DNA of 64,000 nt from Epithemia pelagica (Eukaryota > Bacillariophyta > Bacillariophyceae > Surirellales > Surirellaceae), in NCBI GenBank assembly GCA_946965045.2, contig OX337242.1, positions 806,001-870,000 of the forward strand, read 5' to 3'. The position numbers were made by a program, and so were the translations under genes. Of the stretch, positions 38,815-51,100 are shown piece after piece (positions within the stretch are counted from its first letter, which is position 1; each line of letters begins with the position of its first letter). Under the pieces are notes generated by a model that saw only the letters and a program-made list of their open reading frames with translations, was not told the origin of the DNA and did no database searches.

Positions 38815-40029
38815 GATGATGATGATAAAAGTTGTTGTTGTAGAAGTTGTTGTAAAAGTAGTGGTGTGTGTTTCGACGAGAGTCAAAGATTATGAGCAGA
38901 GAGTGTATCTTTTTCTTCTTCCTCGTCGTCGTGTCGTCGAATGTCAAACCCCCACCAAAGAGGAAGAAGGAAGAAGGCACGAATGTGGATGACTATTGCA
39001 TATTGCACTCTTTTGCTTCTTTGGGGTCGGACGACGTTCCACTTTTCCTTGTCGTTGCAGTGTCGTTCGAGTGTCAACGCGTCCATACCTTCATGACATC
39101 TGCGAACTCCAATCACACTCGAGCATTTACAACAGTAGCAAGGAAAAAAGCTTGTACTGTAAGGAATCATACACCAGGATGGGGTGTATGACGAAATCGG
39201 CAACGTCACTCCCCTCGAATCCCCCAAGCCCCCGTGTTCTCATTGGCAACCTGGTAGAGAAGACCCAGCGTTTCATTCCATCAAGTCAAATGATAAAAGT
39301 TTACTTCATATTGAGACACGGACGCTGGGTCATCCAGCAAATGAGAATTCTCGGATTCCGAACTCTGGAGGGATGCGAACTGGACCAAGACCAAACCTCA
39401 CACCAGTTGGCACGAACCAGGCGGATTGAGTGGAGGCAAGGACAACAATCAACAATCAACACAGGATGACAACCACTCTGACTATTAGCAGGAACACCAA
39501 GGAATGGCAGAACAAGGAACCATCCGTCCCGTCGCTTCGCATCTCCCTCTCTCGTGTGGGGTGTTCGCACAATGAGAACCTTGGTGATGGCTGGAACGGT
39601 TGTCTCCTTCCATCATCGCAATGATGCGAACACATCCGAATCCCAATGCTGCCAAGAGATTCTTCCTTCTGGTTGGCGTCGAATTGGAGGTCCATCCCCA
39701 TGTCCAACAGCCCGACGACAACGACGAACGACAAGAGTGTTCCTTGTCCTCGCTCGCCAATCCAATCCATCTTCGGATCACCCACAAGAACAAACGTAGA
39801 ATGAAATTGCAATGCATTTGCCAAGAACAACTGCAACAGAACAACTGCTGGAAGAATGAATGAATGAAACTACAAACGACGACGCAAGACGACAGAACGC
39901 AAGCACTGCATGATCCGTCGGGGAACGACTTGAAAGGAGCTACCAAGTCGAATCGCTATGCAAGGACAAAACGAGAGAAGAACCGTATGGGACAAGCATA
40001 TGACTACTGAGTTCAAACAAGGCCAGCAA
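38815..40029. other. Spacer upstream of GAPDH
   Basis: The first part must hold the GAPDH promoter. The rest has only short overlapping frames in both directions with no domain. Nothing else recognised. Confidence 0.4.
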
Positions 40030-40740
40030 CGTTTCGTTCTGTTTGGTTGGCATTGCTCCAGGGACTGGACCAAACGACCATGGCACCACCAGCTCGTCAC
40101 ACAAAAGTGGTTTCTTGCTACATGTGTGCCAAAGAAAGTGGCTTCAAGACGCCTTGGCGTGTATATTCGAAGCTTCATCCTGAGTCGGGGCTCCATATTA
40201 TTGTAAACTCCAACATTGGCTTGCTAGCTCGAGGCAAGAGAATGACACGAGGCATCACAACACAGGAGGGCAGGACAAAAGATCGAAGAAATCGGACCAT
40301 GTATGAAAGTCAAGCCCATGTTGTTGAGGCAGCTCGCTGTATGGAATTTTCTCCTCATGCATCTCTGTTCCAAAGCACCAAACCTTTTCTTTTTGCAACC
40401 CATCCCGTTGTACGTGCCGGAACCAAGAATGGAGGGAAAGGTGCCCACCACCTTCCCCGGTTGTTGACAGCATCACTGGTTCGTTTCAATCGCAACGAGC
40501 TTTACGACAGACCGAGGGACAACAAGCGAGCAACGCAAACAACCTCGCGAACAACAGTAGAGATCCGTACGGCAGACAGCTATAAAAAGAGAAGAACCAT
40601 CCAAAGAATTGGAGGAATGAAAGAGGACAAGCGCAGTGTACTACTCAGTAAAAGGAAGCGAGCCAAGTTTCGTCTCGTATGGTTTCCAAGGTCTACACAA
40701 AACGACTTTGGCACCACCAACTCGTCACAATAATGTAGAT
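40030..40740 (-). pseudogene. Ankyrin gene fragment, third copy
   Basis: Bases about 40300-40470 align with the 3' coding end of the intact ankyrin gene (41000-41120 region). The segment at about 40480-40615 aligns with its middle (41900-42020 region), so a large internal part is missing. Flanks at 40030-40230 and 40660-40740 match the 3' flank that also follows the ankyrin copy at 44590. Frames are broken, so this is a remnant. Confidence 0.6.
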
Positions 40741-40905
40741 GCTTCATTATCATCAGTCTGGATTATGAACTAATCTCCAACGTGGGCAAGCTAGGCAAGA
40801 GAATGACACGAGAGCCATCACAACAGGACGTCAGGTCAGTCTGGATTATGGACTACTCTCCTACATTGGCAAGCTAGGCAAGAGAATGACACTCTGAGAG
40901 CGCCA

Positions 40906-43689
40906 TCACAACAAGACGTCCGGACGAAATCGAAGGAGTAGGAATATGAAATCCAAGTCCAGGGTTGAGGCAGCTCGATGAATGGGAGAGAAGCCTTCGT
41001 CATCGCGCAAAACGAGTGCATCTAGATTCTGTTCCAAAACACGTTCAAACCCTTGTCTAAAAAAATGGTCTCCAACACGTCGGTCGTCCCGAAACCAAGA
41101 GTGAAGGGGAAGCTGCCCACCCTTTCCCCGTTGGCCAACCGCCTCGGGATACATGGAAATTAGAAATTCCACGACAGCTTCCTCCGATTGTGCGACACAG
41201 GCCACATGGAGGGGCAAGTCGCCATCCTGGTTGGTGGTCCTGGCCACTTGTTGGTTGCAACCGCACAGAGCGCGTAGGACGTGGATGCGATTCCCATACA
41301 GGCACGCGACATGAAGGGGGGTATTGCCCTGATGGTCTCGCCCGTAACTGCCGTCGGGGAATCGCGAGAGGAGTGCCTGCACCGTGCTCGAATCGTGTGC
41401 ATAATGCAAGGGGAGGCGACCTCGGTGGTCCCGAACCTGGCATGCATCCAGACCGTCCTGATCCAATAAATATTGGATAATCTCTTGGGATGCCTTGGAT
41501 ATACAGGCCATGTGAAGAAGGGTATACCCATCAGCGCTTCTCACCGACTCCTGTGACTCCTTGGAAGCTCCACGTTTTCCCAGACACTTGACATGGGCCA
41601 AAGTGGGAACACGTTGTCGAGCAAGATACAATTGCAGCGGAAGGGAACCGAATGAATTTCGACATGTTAGGGATTGCTTGTTCCGATTGGCTAGATGCTG
41701 AACCAACATGGAACTTGGAGGAATCGTAGTATTCTTGGTTACCAGAATGTGTAGAGGCAAGTTGCCAATGTGATCCTGGACGCCACAGGAGGATGGGTTT
41801 TGATGGATCAAGTACAAAAGCATGGAAGAAGTAGGGGAACCGCCACAATATACGTGTATTGGGAGACCGCCATTCATGTCGGGGCGTTTGAGAGCAAACA
41901 GGTTCTTTTCCGCAACGAGCTTCATGACAGACAGAGAGACATGGTCAGCTGAGCAAACCACGTGCATTGGTAGCTGTCCGCAAAAGTTGGGGATCCTTAC
42001 GGCCGACTGATATTTCTGAAGAAGGAATGCAATTGTTTTCTCGTTGACAAGGAGACATGCCAGGTGAAGAGGCATGTTCCCTTGGTGATCGCGTGCCGAA
42101 ATGGCTCCCGGATATCGTTGGTACAAGGTTCGTATGACACGGTGCGATTCCCCTCGACGACAGGCCGAATGGAGGGGAAGTTCCCCCATTTTATTACGTT
42201 CGTATATGGCATGTGGATAAAAGTCGAGAATTCGATGGATGGTCGCACAAGATCCCAATTCTTGCTCATGGTCGGACCTGTGCAGCGGAGACTGGTTTCC
42301 CCGTAGAAACTCGACCAGATCCAAAGGAGCGCGCCAAAAACAGGCCACGGAAAAGGCCGACTGCGATAAATGATTGGTCCGATACAGAGAATCCGGGAAC
42401 AACGCCACCATTTGCTGCACAAGACTAGCTCGTTTGTGGCCGTGGTCCTTATTATCATCCCAAGGAGAGTTCATCAAATGGTGCAATGGAAGATTGCCAT
42501 CCTCGTCACATCCCATGACACACATGGGAAAGGCATTCAACATATACTGAATCATGGGCACATTCGGGTTCCTGTTCCGGCAGGAACGGTGCAACGGAAA
42601 GGAATCGTCGCACCCCCGGACTCCAAGGGTGCCAAACTGTGGAACGTTGGAGGCGAGGCGCGGCGGTCGCCGTTCATCTCCCCATTCGACCAGCCGCTGG
42701 ATGAGTTCCAGGGAGCTTGATACTTGACAGGCTACATGCAAAGGAAGGTCATTTATCATATTGGAGCAGTGAATTGCGTCCGGATGGAGAGAACGAAACA
42801 GTTCCACCAGGTGAAGCTGTTTGGGCGAGTTGGTGGACCAGTCCCGCTTCAACAGCCAGTGAAGTGGCAAATTACCACCCTCATCCGTTTGGTGTACTGC
42901 CGTGTCACACAAATTCACCAGATGGACAATGACAGGAGCATTGTCCGGAACCATGCAGGCATAGTGCAATGGCAAGCGACCTTGGCCACAGCGATGACTC
43001 ACAGAGAATTTATCCGAGTTGCACAAGAGTTGAATCACTTCGAGGCTGCATCCTGCTTGGCACGCTAAATGAATCGGCAATTTCCCTTGCTCATTGCATT
43101 CCATTACGCTGGTCCGGTCTTGTTCCATGAGATAGCGTACAACTTCCAAACTACACTTTTTCTTGACACGTCCCGCGTTGGACAGGAAACACCAGTGCAG
43201 TGCGTTGTTCCCATGGTCATCTGAATGACGCAGGGCCTCTGGATGAGCCTCTACCATGGCCCGAATCACCTGGATCGAGGCCCGATACAAGCAAGCAATC
43301 TGTAGAGCAAGTCTTCCACGGTGATCCATGGATTCCACGAATGGTGTGGCCCATAATATCTCAATCCACAAGAGAATGGCATCCTCACTGGCAGTTTTCG
43401 CCCGAAAAATGTCATGCCAGTAATCGGCTTGCTGGAACATTTCTTCATGTTCCATCATCAACGATAGGATCACTGTTGCAACAACGGGGTTCAATGCACA
43501 CAAGTCCTTTCCTCCGCCTCCGCCTTCTCGGCAACAGGTCCCGATCAAGGCCATTAGAACCTGAAGCATGTCTGGGTGAGAAGGATCCGAACTAGTAGTA
43601 GGGTTCTGGGAGGATTGTTGTTGTTGTGGTAGAGCTGCAGCAGCTGTGTCATGACCAACGACACCAGGGAATGGAAGTTCAGACGACAT
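40906..43689 (-). CDS. Ankyrin-repeat protein
   Basis: This 927-aa protein is made almost wholly of ankyrin repeats. About 20 units with the core G-x-LPLHxAC or variants run from residue 125 or so to the C-terminus (for example GRLPLHYAC, GNTPLHVAC, GDLPLHVAC, GQLPLHSW). The N-terminal roughly 110 residues are Gln/Pro/Ser-rich and then helical. There is no kinase, protease or membrane segment, so it is probably a protein-binding scaffold. Partners are unknown. The ATG at 43689 is the first in frame. The 3' flank and 3' half exist as decayed copies at 40030-40740 and 44590-45900. Its upstream region resembles that of the PPR gene at 48170. Confidence 0.85.
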   Translation of the reverse strand: MSSELPFPGVVGHDTAAAALPQQQQSSQNPTTSSDPSHPDMLQVLMALIGTCCREGGGGGKDLCALNPVVATVILSLMMEHEEMFQQADYWHDIFRAKTASEDAILLWIEILWATPFVESMDHRGRLALQIACLYRASIQVIRAMVEAHPEALRHSDDHGNNALHWCFLSNAGRVKKKCSLEVVRYLMEQDRTSVMECNEQGKLPIHLACQAGCSLEVIQLLCNSDKFSVSHRCGQGRLPLHYACMVPDNAPVIVHLVNLCDTAVHQTDEGGNLPLHWLLKRDWSTNSPKQLHLVELFRSLHPDAIHCSNMINDLPLHVACQVSSSLELIQRLVEWGDERRPPRLASNVPQFGTLGVRGCDDSFPLHRSCRNRNPNVPMIQYMLNAFPMCVMGCDEDGNLPLHHLMNSPWDDNKDHGHKRASLVQQMVALFPDSLYRTNHLSQSAFSVACFWRAPLDLVEFLRGNQSPLHRSDHEQELGSCATIHRILDFYPHAIYERNKMGELPLHSACRRGESHRVIRTLYQRYPGAISARDHQGNMPLHLACLLVNEKTIAFLLQKYQSAVRIPNFCGQLPMHVVCSADHVSLSVMKLVAEKNLFALKRPDMNGGLPIHVYCGGSPTSSMLLYLIHQNPSSCGVQDHIGNLPLHILVTKNTTIPPSSMLVQHLANRNKQSLTCRNSFGSLPLQLYLARQRVPTLAHVKCLGKRGASKESQESVRSADGYTLLHMACISKASQEIIQYLLDQDGLDACQVRDHRGRLPLHYAHDSSTVQALLSRFPDGSYGRDHQGNTPLHVACLYGNRIHVLRALCGCNQQVARTTNQDGDLPLHVACVAQSEEAVVEFLISMYPEAVGQRGKGGQLPLHSWFRDDRRVGDHFFRQGFERVLEQNLDALVLRDDEGFSPIHRAASTLDLDFIFLLLRFRPDVLL

Positions 43690-44326
43690 GGTCTAGGAAA
43701 TGAGTGACCCTTCCTCTTATTGTGTTTACGCTCGTCATGTTTTCTCGTTTGGCTTGGGGAGGAGGCGGATGAACGATGAGAACGACGGGACCCATATTCA
43801 AAGCGACTGAAAAGCGACGGAGAACCCCGTCCGTCCGTGCGCCGCGCACAGTTCACAGAAAAATTTGGTATCTTTGGATCTTTGGACCCATCATCGTTTT
43901 CTTGCATTGTTTTTTGGTTGTGTGTGGTTGCATCGCTGTTGATGTACTTACTGTTTTGGGGTGTCCTTTTGTGGCTACCAGGTTGGTAGTCTTTGGCGTG
44001 CGAGCGAGACGAAAGGAAGCACGAGAGCGGACCACCAGAGAAACACAAAGCCACAAAAAAAACGAGAGAAACACACAAGAGGAGTGAGGATGCTCCCGAA
44101 GGAACCAAGTGGGAGCGAGACAAGAAACCGCGAAAAACGACAATGGTGAAGCACGGACCCATTCGGACGCCACGAGCGACCAAAAAGGATCCTAGTAGGT
44201 AAACGACAAGGCACGGAGACGACAACACAAGAAACTCCACTTGCCGAAACTTGAGAAGCAAACACCAAACCACAACGAGCTAGCCGTTTGTTGGACAAGA
44301 GTACAAGCAGCAGCACGGCAAAAAAT
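43690..44326. promoter_or_regulatory. Upstream region of the ankyrin gene, duplicated
   Basis: Was the divergent spacer of an ankyrin/PPR gene pair. The block near 43826-43930 (GTCCGTCCGTGCG...GGTATCTTTG...TGTGTGGTTGCATC) recurs near 47778-47855 with many changes. An open frame on the minus strand to 44273 has no recognisable domain. Confidence 0.55.
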
Positions 44327-44545
44327 GGCATACTATCGCTTTCTCATGTGTCGTCTCGATCCTCGTCGTGGCGTCGTCGTCCCCATCGATGGACGACAAC
44401 GACGACAATCTCGCGAACAAGTTGTTGTTGTTCGGAACAAAAAACACCAACAACAACGACTCATGGCTGAACGCCATGGTCTTCGGAGTTGGTACACCGA
44501 CAACAAGGACGACCCACTCGTATGGCGATTCAAACACGTACTACG
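44327..44545 (+). pseudogene. Truncated 5' fragment of the PPR gene
   Basis: Aligns with 48170-48372, the first codons of the intact PPR gene. Shared landmarks include the start region, CGATCCTCGTCGTG, CCCCATCGATGGACGAC, GACGCCATGGTCTT and AAGGACGACCCA. Frame-shifting differences are present, and similarity ends near 44545, where sequence related to the ankyrin 3' flank begins. Confidence 0.75.
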
Positions 44546-44589
44546 GATAAAAGAGGACTCCTGAGAAAAAGAAAAGCCAGCAAATGTTT

Positions 44590-45900
44590 CGTTCCGTATT
44601 GTGTTGGCATTGTTCCAGGGACTAAAACGACCTTGGCACCACCAACTGGTCACACACAAGTGGTTCATTGCTACACGTACCAAAGAAAGTGGCTTCAAGA
44701 CACCTTGGCCTGTATATTCGATGATTCATCATCATCATCCGTCTGGACTTCTTATGGACCATTGTAAACTCCAACATTGGCTAGAGCTATAGCTCTAGGC
44801 AAGAGAATGACACGAGGCATGGCGACACAAGACGGCCGGACAAGATCAGAGGAGTCGGACTATGATGTATGACATCCAAGTCCAATGGTGAGGCACCATG
44901 CTGGATTGGATAGGTAGAACCCTTTCTCAATGCGCGAAACAAAGAGTCCATCTCCATTCTGTTCCACAACACAGGTTGGTTCGAAACCTTTTGTTTGTCA
45001 ACCCAACCCGTTTCATCACGTGCCGGAACCAAGAGTGATGGAACAGTTGCCCACCACCACATTGCACATGCACAGGCTACTACGAGAGAGATGGAGGGAC
45101 AAGTCTCCATTCTTCTGGTTTGTGGTCATGGTCACTTTTTCTTGTTTCACAAACCCACAAACCTCGTGTAGGACGTCCATGCGGTTCCCCGACATGCAAT
45201 CTGCAACAGAATGTGGGGTAAACTGTATTATATTGCCCGTATACTGCGTCTCGCCAGTAGTGGATGCCGCCGTCGAAGACTCTCGACAAGATGGCATGTG
45301 AACCGTGCTATATAGAGTCGAAGGATCATGCAATGGAAGAGGTGACACTTTTGTGGGGTCCCCAAGATAACCTGGCATGAATCCAGAAGACTGTCCGGAT
45401 CCCCATGGATGGAATCTCTCGGAATGCCTGCCTTTTGATATAATATTATACAGGCCATCGAAAGAAGGGTATATAAGAACCACCAGAGATTCTTCTCGAT
45501 GTGACAACTCCTTGGAAGCTCCACGGTTTCCAAAACACTGGGCACAAGACTGTCCTGACAAGGTTGCCAAAGAAGATACACAATTAGTATTGCAGGAGAA
45601 GCGACCCCACTAAATTATTTCGACAGTTGTTTGGGATGTTGCTGGTTCCGATTTGGTTCCATGCGGAATCCAAGCGGAATCTACTTGGAATTGGAAGAGC
45701 TCGCACTGTAGGTACAGAGAGTTGGTCACCAGCGTAATGTGTAGAGGCGTGAGTTGTCCTGTGGCCACTGGAGAATGGGATTTTTATGGATCCACAGTGT
45801 ACACCAGCTCGGAACAAGGACATAGGGGAACCGCCACACTCCGTATATTTCTATTCCGTAGAGTATACCGCGCTGTCCGCAGTGGGAGGCAGAAGGTGCC
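44590..45900 (-). pseudogene. Decayed ankyrin gene, 3' part
   Basis: Collinear with the intact ankyrin gene from its 3' flank to about 41880. Examples: 44862-45060 matches 40935-41120, about 45065-45200 matches about 41190-41310, and about 45735-45890 matches about 41740-41880. Many indels and stops break the frame. The N-terminal coding part is missing beyond about 45900. Confidence 0.75.
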
Positions 45901-48169
45901 GACAAGGCGGATGTGCTCTCCAAATCCAATGATGCGACTCTCTCTGTTTGAATTCTCGTGACCAGGGACCAGAACCGTGAACACGTCGTCTGTGCTGTCT
46001 GGCTTCTGGTTCGGTTTGTTCTCAATCTTTGCTGTCTTAGGCCTCCACCGCTAGCTAGGGATCTCTGCTAAGTAACACCACCATGTGAACATCCGATTGT
46101 CACAAATAATAACGCTGCATCTCAAGCAAAGCGTGACACAGTTGTTGGAATCAAGGCTCCCTGTCTGTTCTTTCTCTCTGCTTTCGAATCGTCGTCGTCA
46201 TGGAAGAGAGTGCGCTCGATCATCCGCATCGTGACTTGGCGTCGTGGGTGACGAGAGATCCTCACACAAGGGTTTGCTCGACGACCGCCAAGAATCGGGT
46301 ACTACGGTTGGAACAAATCGTCCACGGTTCCTCACCGCAACGTATCGGAATTCGCAATGGCTTCCCGACCGAAAGGGCAAGGTTTGCGGCGAATCCGCGC
46401 CGTGTTTCGGACATTTCACGGTATCTCACTTGCAGGGGCGGATCGTTTGCAACGCATGGATAGCGTTTTTGTCCGTCACCAGGTGCCGGTTGCAGTGCAG
46501 ATGGTATCGTGACGGATGAAGAAATAACTCAAGAAGCTGAGACATACATTGAGCAGCAACGTTCGTTGAGCAACAACGTTCGTTGTTGTTCTATGTAAAT
46601 CTCGGCTTGTTGAGTTATTGCATCATCAAGATCCACCACCACAACAACAAGATGATCCACCTCCGCAACCCAACCTCCGAGTACAACCGTTTCAACGCGC
46701 CGAGGATATAACGATTCCGCGTCCAATCTGGGCCATTCGGAAACCAATCGGTTCACCCCTGCATCGACAAACCACGCAGGAACGGCAAACAAGGCTGGAT
46801 CGAAAGGTTCGCTAGGGACATCAACCATCGACGTATTGAACGATCACTTTGGGAATGTCGATCGCGTTGGCAACATTCGGATCCACCGTGCTTCTTCTTC
46901 CTCCTCAAGACTGAGGCTCCACAGGGATTGTCTGGGGAGGGTCACCACCGAACCAAAAGGAGGAGGAGGAGGGAGGCTCTGCATGGCAGTTGTCCAAGCA
47001 ACGACGGGGGGTGCATACGGCTCCGTTGGTAACGTCATCATTTCCTCAAGGCGGCACCCCCAACTGTGGCATCCGGCGAGCATTCGCACAAGAGAATAGT
47101 TGGTAGTATCTGCCATGTGCCGGGACGCCCCCGACACGAAAAACATGGAGACGGAACCACAATTGTGGTGACGTTCCCGTAAGTTGCAACGAACACCTCC
47201 ACCACCCTTGATTCTTTGAATCTTGTGTGTTGTGGAGTGCTGCGTGTCTTTTTTTGTCGGAGATACACACACAAGCTGTGTATTCCTTCGAAGCAGTGTC
47301 TTGTGTAAGACACTGTGCTTGGAACGAATACGCAGCTTCTGTATCTGTCCTGCAAAAGACCCACGGCGGCTTGAAACTATTCCGAGGGACCAACGAGAGG
47401 TGCTTTGCCCCTGGATATATCCGTGGAGCACTGGCGCCGGCCACGGAAACAAGGCCCCGACCGACGGCAATAATGGGATTGTGGTGTGATTCCATACATA
47501 CACAGAGAATCAGAGACCACACTGCCACCCTGTGCTGGACAAACGATTCGCTAGTCTCTTTGTGGTGGTGTCGTCTGCGTCCTTCTAGGAATTGAAGCTA
47601 GCACGATCATAAAATCATATTACAGAGAAGCGACGAGCAAAGACGAACCCCCGTCCGTTCATATTCCCCAGCGAAGAATGATGTAGTCGCGAGTGAGTCA
47701 TGCATTTTCGATGAATTCCTGGTGATGCTGATGCCCACAGAAGTGCGAGCCATCTCACCATTCGCTGGAGAGTACTTCCGTCCGTGCGTCGCACACCCAT
47801 ATCTCCGAGAAAAGGGTATCTTTGTGATCTGTTCTTTGTGGGTGGTTGCATCTGTTTCCCCACAAACTCTCACCGCAAGGGCGTGGTGGCGTTCCAAGTT
47901 CGAAGAAGAAAGAGAGAGAGAGAGAGAAAGAGAGACCTTATAGAAGAAAACCGTTGGAGGCATTCCGAGACGACAAGAAAACACATCACGACCAGAGACG
48001 ACGACAACGGTGGAACACACATTTTCCGGACTTACCGAACCACGACAAACTACGACACCAGGACCTCCTGGTCACGATACGACAGCCTCCGCACCAATAG
48101 AAAGAGCCAGCACCAACACTCCAACGAGCCAACCGTTGAAGACCAGTACCAGCACCACCACGACGAACC
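45901..48169. other. Mixed region upstream of the PPR gene
   Basis: Replaces the lost 5' half of the ankyrin copy. It holds the inverted repeat at 46524-46625. Minus-strand frames at 46529-46828 and 46844-47503 carry no domain I know. A short perfect palindrome with arms CAGTGTCT/AGACACTG lies near 47301-47322. The end (about 47690-48169) resembles the ankyrin upstream region and is the PPR promoter. Confidence 0.4.
46524..46625. repeat. Imperfect inverted repeat, about 100 bp
   Basis: The left arm (from AAATAACTCAAGAAG) and the right arm (ending CTTGTTGAGTTATTG) are reverse complements over about 44 bp with several mismatches, meeting at CGTTCG. Both arms, read inward, encode the same peptide, close to EITQEAETYIEQQR, so this looks like two tail-to-tail gene ends. 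Confidence 0.75.
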
Positions 48170-51100
48170 ATGACCTATTACCGCCGCATCCTCTTGTCTC
48201 GATCCTCGTCGTGTCGTCGTCGTCCCCATCGATGGACTCCCCATCGATGGACGACGACGACGACAATGATCCCACAACCAACAACAACGACTCTTGGAAG
48301 GACGCCATGGTCTTTGGGGTTCGTACACCAACCACAAGGACGACCCATTCGTTTGGCAATTCAAACCCTTAGCACGACGACGACAGGTGACAAGACAAGC
48401 ACACTCGTCCAGGACAACCAAAATCACAATCACGACGACAAGGACCAAAAAGCAGCCGCAGCGACAACCGCAACGACTCCAACCACTTCTGTTCCACCCT
48501 TGAACTTGGCGGTGGATCCTTGGTCCAGCTGCTCTTCACAACGTCCTACTCTACCATCATCATCATCATCATCATTACCGTCCTCCATGCCCTCCTTTTC
48601 GTCCAATCCATCGGCATCGTCCTCCACCTCCTCGGCATCGTCGTCGTCGTTTTGGCAAGCTTCGACCCTTCAAGATCGCTTGTCGGAAACACCCGTGGGA
48701 GAGGTGACGATTCCGCAATGGAGTGCGGCTCAAACCCTCCTGCAGTCCTGGATTTACCACAAGCCGCCGTCTAGTCATCACTACACGACCATCCATTGTA
48801 CCATGATTCGGTTGTTGGATCGCATGGCCATGGAATTGGAACACCACTCCAACCACAACACTGCAACAACGACGACGACATCACGGACGCTCTTGACCAG
48901 TGTCGATCCCCAATTGCTGGAAGCCATGGTATTGGATTGGAGAAATCAACTCTTGTCGTCGTCGTCATCCTCATCCTCCACGACAATGCCGCTGGCCAGC
49001 GGGACGACACCCCTTTCCCCCTTGTCGTCGTCGTCCACGTTGTCGTCCACACAATTGTTGTCTCCGGTGGAATTGTGGCAACGTGTGCAACGGTATTGGC
49101 ACGTGGGATTGGTCCAACCCACTGCGCCGCATTGCAATCACGTGGCGGCCCTCTTGCTCAATGCCTGGAAGCAACAACAACAACAGCAACAGCAGAAAAG
49201 CCAGACACCAGAACCATTCTCGTCGTCGTCTCCTTCGACGACAACCACCGTGGAACCCCTCTGGACGCCTCCCGAATGGGCCCATCAAAACATTTATCAG
49301 TACTTGCATCAACCACCAGCACCACCCTCCTTTTCCTCCTCGGGTGCTGCCACGACCACCAAGAACCCCAACTCCACCCCGACTCGTTCCGTCCCCGTCC
49401 ATGCGGCCGTGGTGCAAGAACTTTTGGAATTGTGGTGGAATCATCATGCGGCTTCGGCTGCGGCTGGTTCGTCGTCCACATCCACCACCAATGCGGCGGC
49501 CGTGGCGGGACGGTTGTACGAGTATTGGCATGCCTTGCAACAAGACTATACCTGGGCGACCACGACAAATCCCGAAACGGCCGCCGTCTTGCGACCCACG
49601 GCATCCATGTATTGCTTGGTCTTGGAAGCGCTCTGTGGTGGTCGTCATCAGTATGCGGCTGCTGCGGCACACTCGGGTTCCACCACCCAACACTCGACAC
49701 AACCGCAGGACACGGCGGTTCGTTCGCATCAAATTCAAACCTTGTTGCGGGACATGCGTCAAACCTGTCCTCCCCGAGAATTGGATGCCCGCATTCATGC
49801 GCGATTGTGTCAAGTCTTGGCACAATTGCCACCACACTTGGCCACCATGACCCTGACAAAACCAACCACCACCACCAAGAGTCTTGCGGCCGCGGCCACC
49901 ACCAGGACACCTTCCACCCTCGACGAACTGCAGTCGGAGTACGACAGTGCCATGAAATTTCATTCCCCAACCTCGACCAGCGCTGCCTTTCGTGACGATG
50001 AGGACGACGACGACACCAGCAATGGTGCCAACGCACGGCACCGATCGACCACACTTTCGTACGAACATGTGGGAGATGCCGCTCGTAACATGTTGGAAGA
50101 CTTGTGTCATCGTCATTACAAAGCTTGCAAAAATCGATTCGTGACCAATCCTCCTCGTCCGAATGCCCATACTTTGGACCCGCACGACGACTCTCATCCT
50201 CATCAACATGTCCATGACAATCGCAACAGTGTCGTGCGCTTTTTGCGGTATCAACCCACACCACAAATGGTGGCATGGATTTGGATTGCTCATGCCCGGG
50301 CCGGACGACCGGATGCCGTCATGGAATTGTACGAAGCCATGAAGGAGTGGACGACCATTACGCAAGATCCCACACTCTTGCCCAATCGATTGGCCTATGC
50401 CATGGCCTTGACGTGGGCCTATGCCCAAGAAGGCAATGAATCACGCGCCAAGACAATTGTACAAAATGTCATTGTGAATTCCTATTATCGTCCCCACTTT
50501 TACATGAATCCACTCGATCCACAAGACAATGATACCTCTCAAGAATGGCTGCAACGACTGCCCGAAGGCTCGGAGGATGACGACGACGATGATGATACCT
50601 TGCAACTCGAAGAAGGAACGGCAGCAGCAGGAGCAACAACCTTGCTGGACGATGGAACAAACAAGCATCTACGAGAGGCGGTGGAGGAGGAGTATGATGA
50701 AGAGGACGACGACGATGATGAAGAAGAGGAAGAGGAGGAGTTTGATGACGGAATGTTCTTTGACAATGACGATGACGAGGAAGATGAGGATTATGGCACA
50801 AAGGGAGCTGGAGAAGACGACGAGGATGATGATGATGATGAAGATGAGGACGATATATTGACTCGGTACAATGTGGCCGACTGGTACATTCCCGATCGTG
50901 ATCATGATCATCCTCATCGTGGTAATCGAACCGACGGATTGGCATTGCGGTCATCCTATTCGTCTTCCGCACCACCGGCTTGGCAAGCCGTCTTGTCCGC
51001 ATGGGAAACAGCAGCCAATGTCGACAATCCCAACAATCCTCACCAAACCTTTGTTCGTCGTTATTACCGAGTGTGGGTCAATAGATTACTTTCCTTTATG

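Noticed and set aside
46844-47503. 219-aa minus-strand ORF as a gene
   Set aside because: No signal, domain or repeat pattern; sits in the rearranged segment upstream of the PPR gene, so kept only as part of the spacer description.
48971-50428. 485-aa minus-strand ORF
   Set aside because: Antisense to the PPR gene, Gly/Arg-rich from codon bias, no domain.
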